Below, one piece after another: positions 4,761-5,875 of a stretch of 5,875 nt of DNA. The position numbers and the translations under genes were made by a program. The DNA comes from Nocardioides sp. Its GTDB lineage: Bacteria; Actinomycetota; Actinomycetes; Propionibacteriales; Nocardioidaceae. How positions within the stretch are numbered: position 1 is the stretch's first letter; each line of letters starts with the position of its first letter. The notes beneath the pieces were generated by a model. It did not search any database. It was not told the origin of the DNA and saw nothing but the letters and a program-made list of their open reading frames with translations. The stretch spans positions 1-5,875 of the forward strand of contig JAHEXO010000162.1 of NCBI GenBank assembly GCA_023252065.1, read 5' to 3'.

Positions 4761-5875
4761 CTAGTCTCCGGGCACCTGCTCCAGGTCGGCGAGCCACGCG
4801 GTCGCTGCCGCGTCGCTGGGCATCCGCCAGTCGCCGCGGGGGCTCATCGTGCCGCCCGCGGTGACCTTGGGCCCGTTGGGCAGGGCGCTGCGCTTGAACT
4901 GGCTGGAGAAGAAGCGCCGGCAGAAGACCTCGAGCCACTGCTTGATCTCCGCGAGGTCGTACGACGGCCGCCGGCCGGGCGGATAGCCCGGAGGCCACTC
5001 CCCCTGGCCGGCGTCGTGCCAGGCGTGGTGGGCGAGGAACGCGATCTTCGTCGGGCGGTAGCCACGTCGGAGCACGTGGTAGAGCGTGAAGTCCTGCAGG
5101 GCGTAGGGGCCGACGGAGTCCTCGGTCGCCTGCGCCTTCTGGCCCTCGACGGTGGGGATCAGCTCAGGGGTGATCTCCTGGTCGAGGATCTCGCCGAGCA
5201 CCCCGTCGGCCTCGGGCCCGAGCTGCCCGGTGTCGACGACCCAGCGGATGAGGTGCTGGATCAGGGTCTTCGGCACGCCCGCGTTGACGCCGTAGTGCGA
5301 CATCTGGTCGCCCACGCCGTAGGTGCACCAGCCGAGGGCGAGCTCGCTGAGGTCGCCGGTGCCGACGACGATGCCGCCGCGCTGGTTGGCCAGGCGGAAC
5401 AGGTAGTCGGTGCGGAGCCCGGCTTGGACGTTCTCGTAGGTGACGTCGTACGCCGCCTCTCCGTCGCCGGCGGGGTGGTCGAGGTCCTTGAGCAGCTGCT
5501 CGGCCGCGGGCTTGATGTCGATCTCCTGGAAGGTGACCCCGAGCGCTGCCGCCAGCCGGGTCGCCAGCGACTTGGTGCGCTCACCGGTCGCGAAGCCGGG
5601 CATCGTGAACGCCAGCACGTCGCTACGCGGACGGCCCAGCCGGTCCATCGCCTTGACCGCGACCAGCAGCGCGTGGGTGGAGTCGAGCCCACCGCTGATC
5701 CCGATCACGGCGGTCGGGTGGCCGATCGCCTCGAGCCGACGCTCGAGCCCGCTGACCTGGATGTTGTAGGCCTCGTAACAGTCCAGCGCGAGCCGGTCGA
5801 CGTCGTCGGGCACGAACGGGAAGCGGTCGACGTGCCGCCGCAGGCCGATGTCGCCGGACGGCGCCCCGAGCTCGA
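4761..5875 (-). CDS. nadE: glutamine-dependent NAD+ synthetase, C-terminal synthetase domain (5' end outside window)
   Basis: NadE makes NAD+ from nicotinic acid adenine dinucleotide, ATP and glutamine-derived ammonia, the last step of cytoplasmic NAD synthesis. The 370 visible residues cover the end of the interdomain linker ([15 protein letters not shown]) and the whole adenylating domain. They include the PP-loop SGGLDST (encoded at 5676-5696), [39 protein letters not shown] and the C-terminal SALPNGPK and SPRGDWR segments. Throughout it resembles the mycobacterial enzyme, about 680 residues long, so the N-terminal nitrilase-type glutaminase domain should lie just beyond the right edge. 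The GTG at 5811-5813 is an internal Val codon, because the frame upstream of it continues with conserved NadE sequence to the edge. The stop is TAG at 4761-4763. Confidence 0.96.
   Translation of the reverse strand, partial: ELGAPSGDIGLRRHVDRFPFVPDDVDRLALDCYEAYNIQVSGLERRLEAIGHPTAVIGISGGLDSTHALLVAVKAMDRLGRPRSDVLAFTMPGFATGERTKSLATRLAAALGVTFQEIDIKPAAEQLLKDLDHPAGDGEAAYDVTYENVQAGLRTDYLFRLANQRGGIVVGTGDLSELALGWCTYGVGDQMSHYGVNAGVPKTLIQHLIRWVVDTGQLGPEADGVLGEILDQEITPELIPTVEGQKAQATEDSVGPYALQDFTLYHVLRRGYRPTKIAFLAHHAWHDAGQGEWPPGYPPGRRPSYDLAEIKQWLEVFCRRFFSSQFKRSALPNGPKVTAGGTMSPRGDWRMPSDAAATAWLADLEQVPGD

Noticed and set aside
5811..5813. GTG as the start of a short, ammonia-only NadE
   Set aside because: The frame continues upstream to the window edge with conserved NadE linker sequence, so the GTG is an internal Val codon.

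Overview
The window reads as high-G+C actinobacterial chromosome, by eye around 70% G+C with almost every third codon position G or C. Family-level detail points to Nocardioides or a close relative. GlnA2 and NadE closely resemble, from memory, the mycobacterial and streptomycete proteins. The palindrome at 1082-1116 looks like a dispersed repeat I associate with Nocardioidaceae genomes. No phage, plasmid, IS or CRISPR signature is visible. The window is gene-dense, and no stretch over 300 bases lacks a gene.

Layout from left to right. (1) On the + strand, the last 13 codons of an upstream gene, possibly a family-4 6-phospho-glycosidase, are followed one base later by a BadF/NAGK-type sugar kinase (46-1053). 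This is the end of a sugar-catabolic operon. (2) A short tail-to-tail gap holds a GC hairpin and a 35-bp REP-like palindrome. (3) On the - strand is a class I glutamine amidotransferase (1126-1845), apparently leaderless. (4) Divergent from it is a 54-codon gene for a two-helix membrane protein (1946-2110, +). (5) Tail-to-tail with that is a GlnA2-type glutamine synthetase homologue (2141-3478, -). Its short upstream region has three GnnAC half-sites at 11-bp spacing, resembling GlnR boxes, and a strong hairpin. (6) Next on the - strand is a secreted, eight-cysteine protein made of two tandem copies of a roughly 163-residue unit that I do not recognise (3562-4653). (7) A second strong hairpin separates it from the C-terminal half of a glutamine-dependent NAD+ synthetase, nadE (4761-5875, -), cut by the right edge.

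How the genes work together. Three neighbours use or make glutamine or act on gamma-glutamyl chemistry: NadE, the amidotransferase and GlnA2. From memory glnA2 and nadE are also near neighbours in Streptomyces, so this looks like a conserved nitrogen-metabolism neighbourhood. The repeat-built secreted protein and the tiny membrane protein are the unexplained members. Most of the window is ordinary housekeeping. The items most worth follow-up are the duplicated cysteine-rich secreted protein, the REP-like palindrome, the true substrate and regulation of the GlnA2-like enzyme, and the unannotated small membrane protein.
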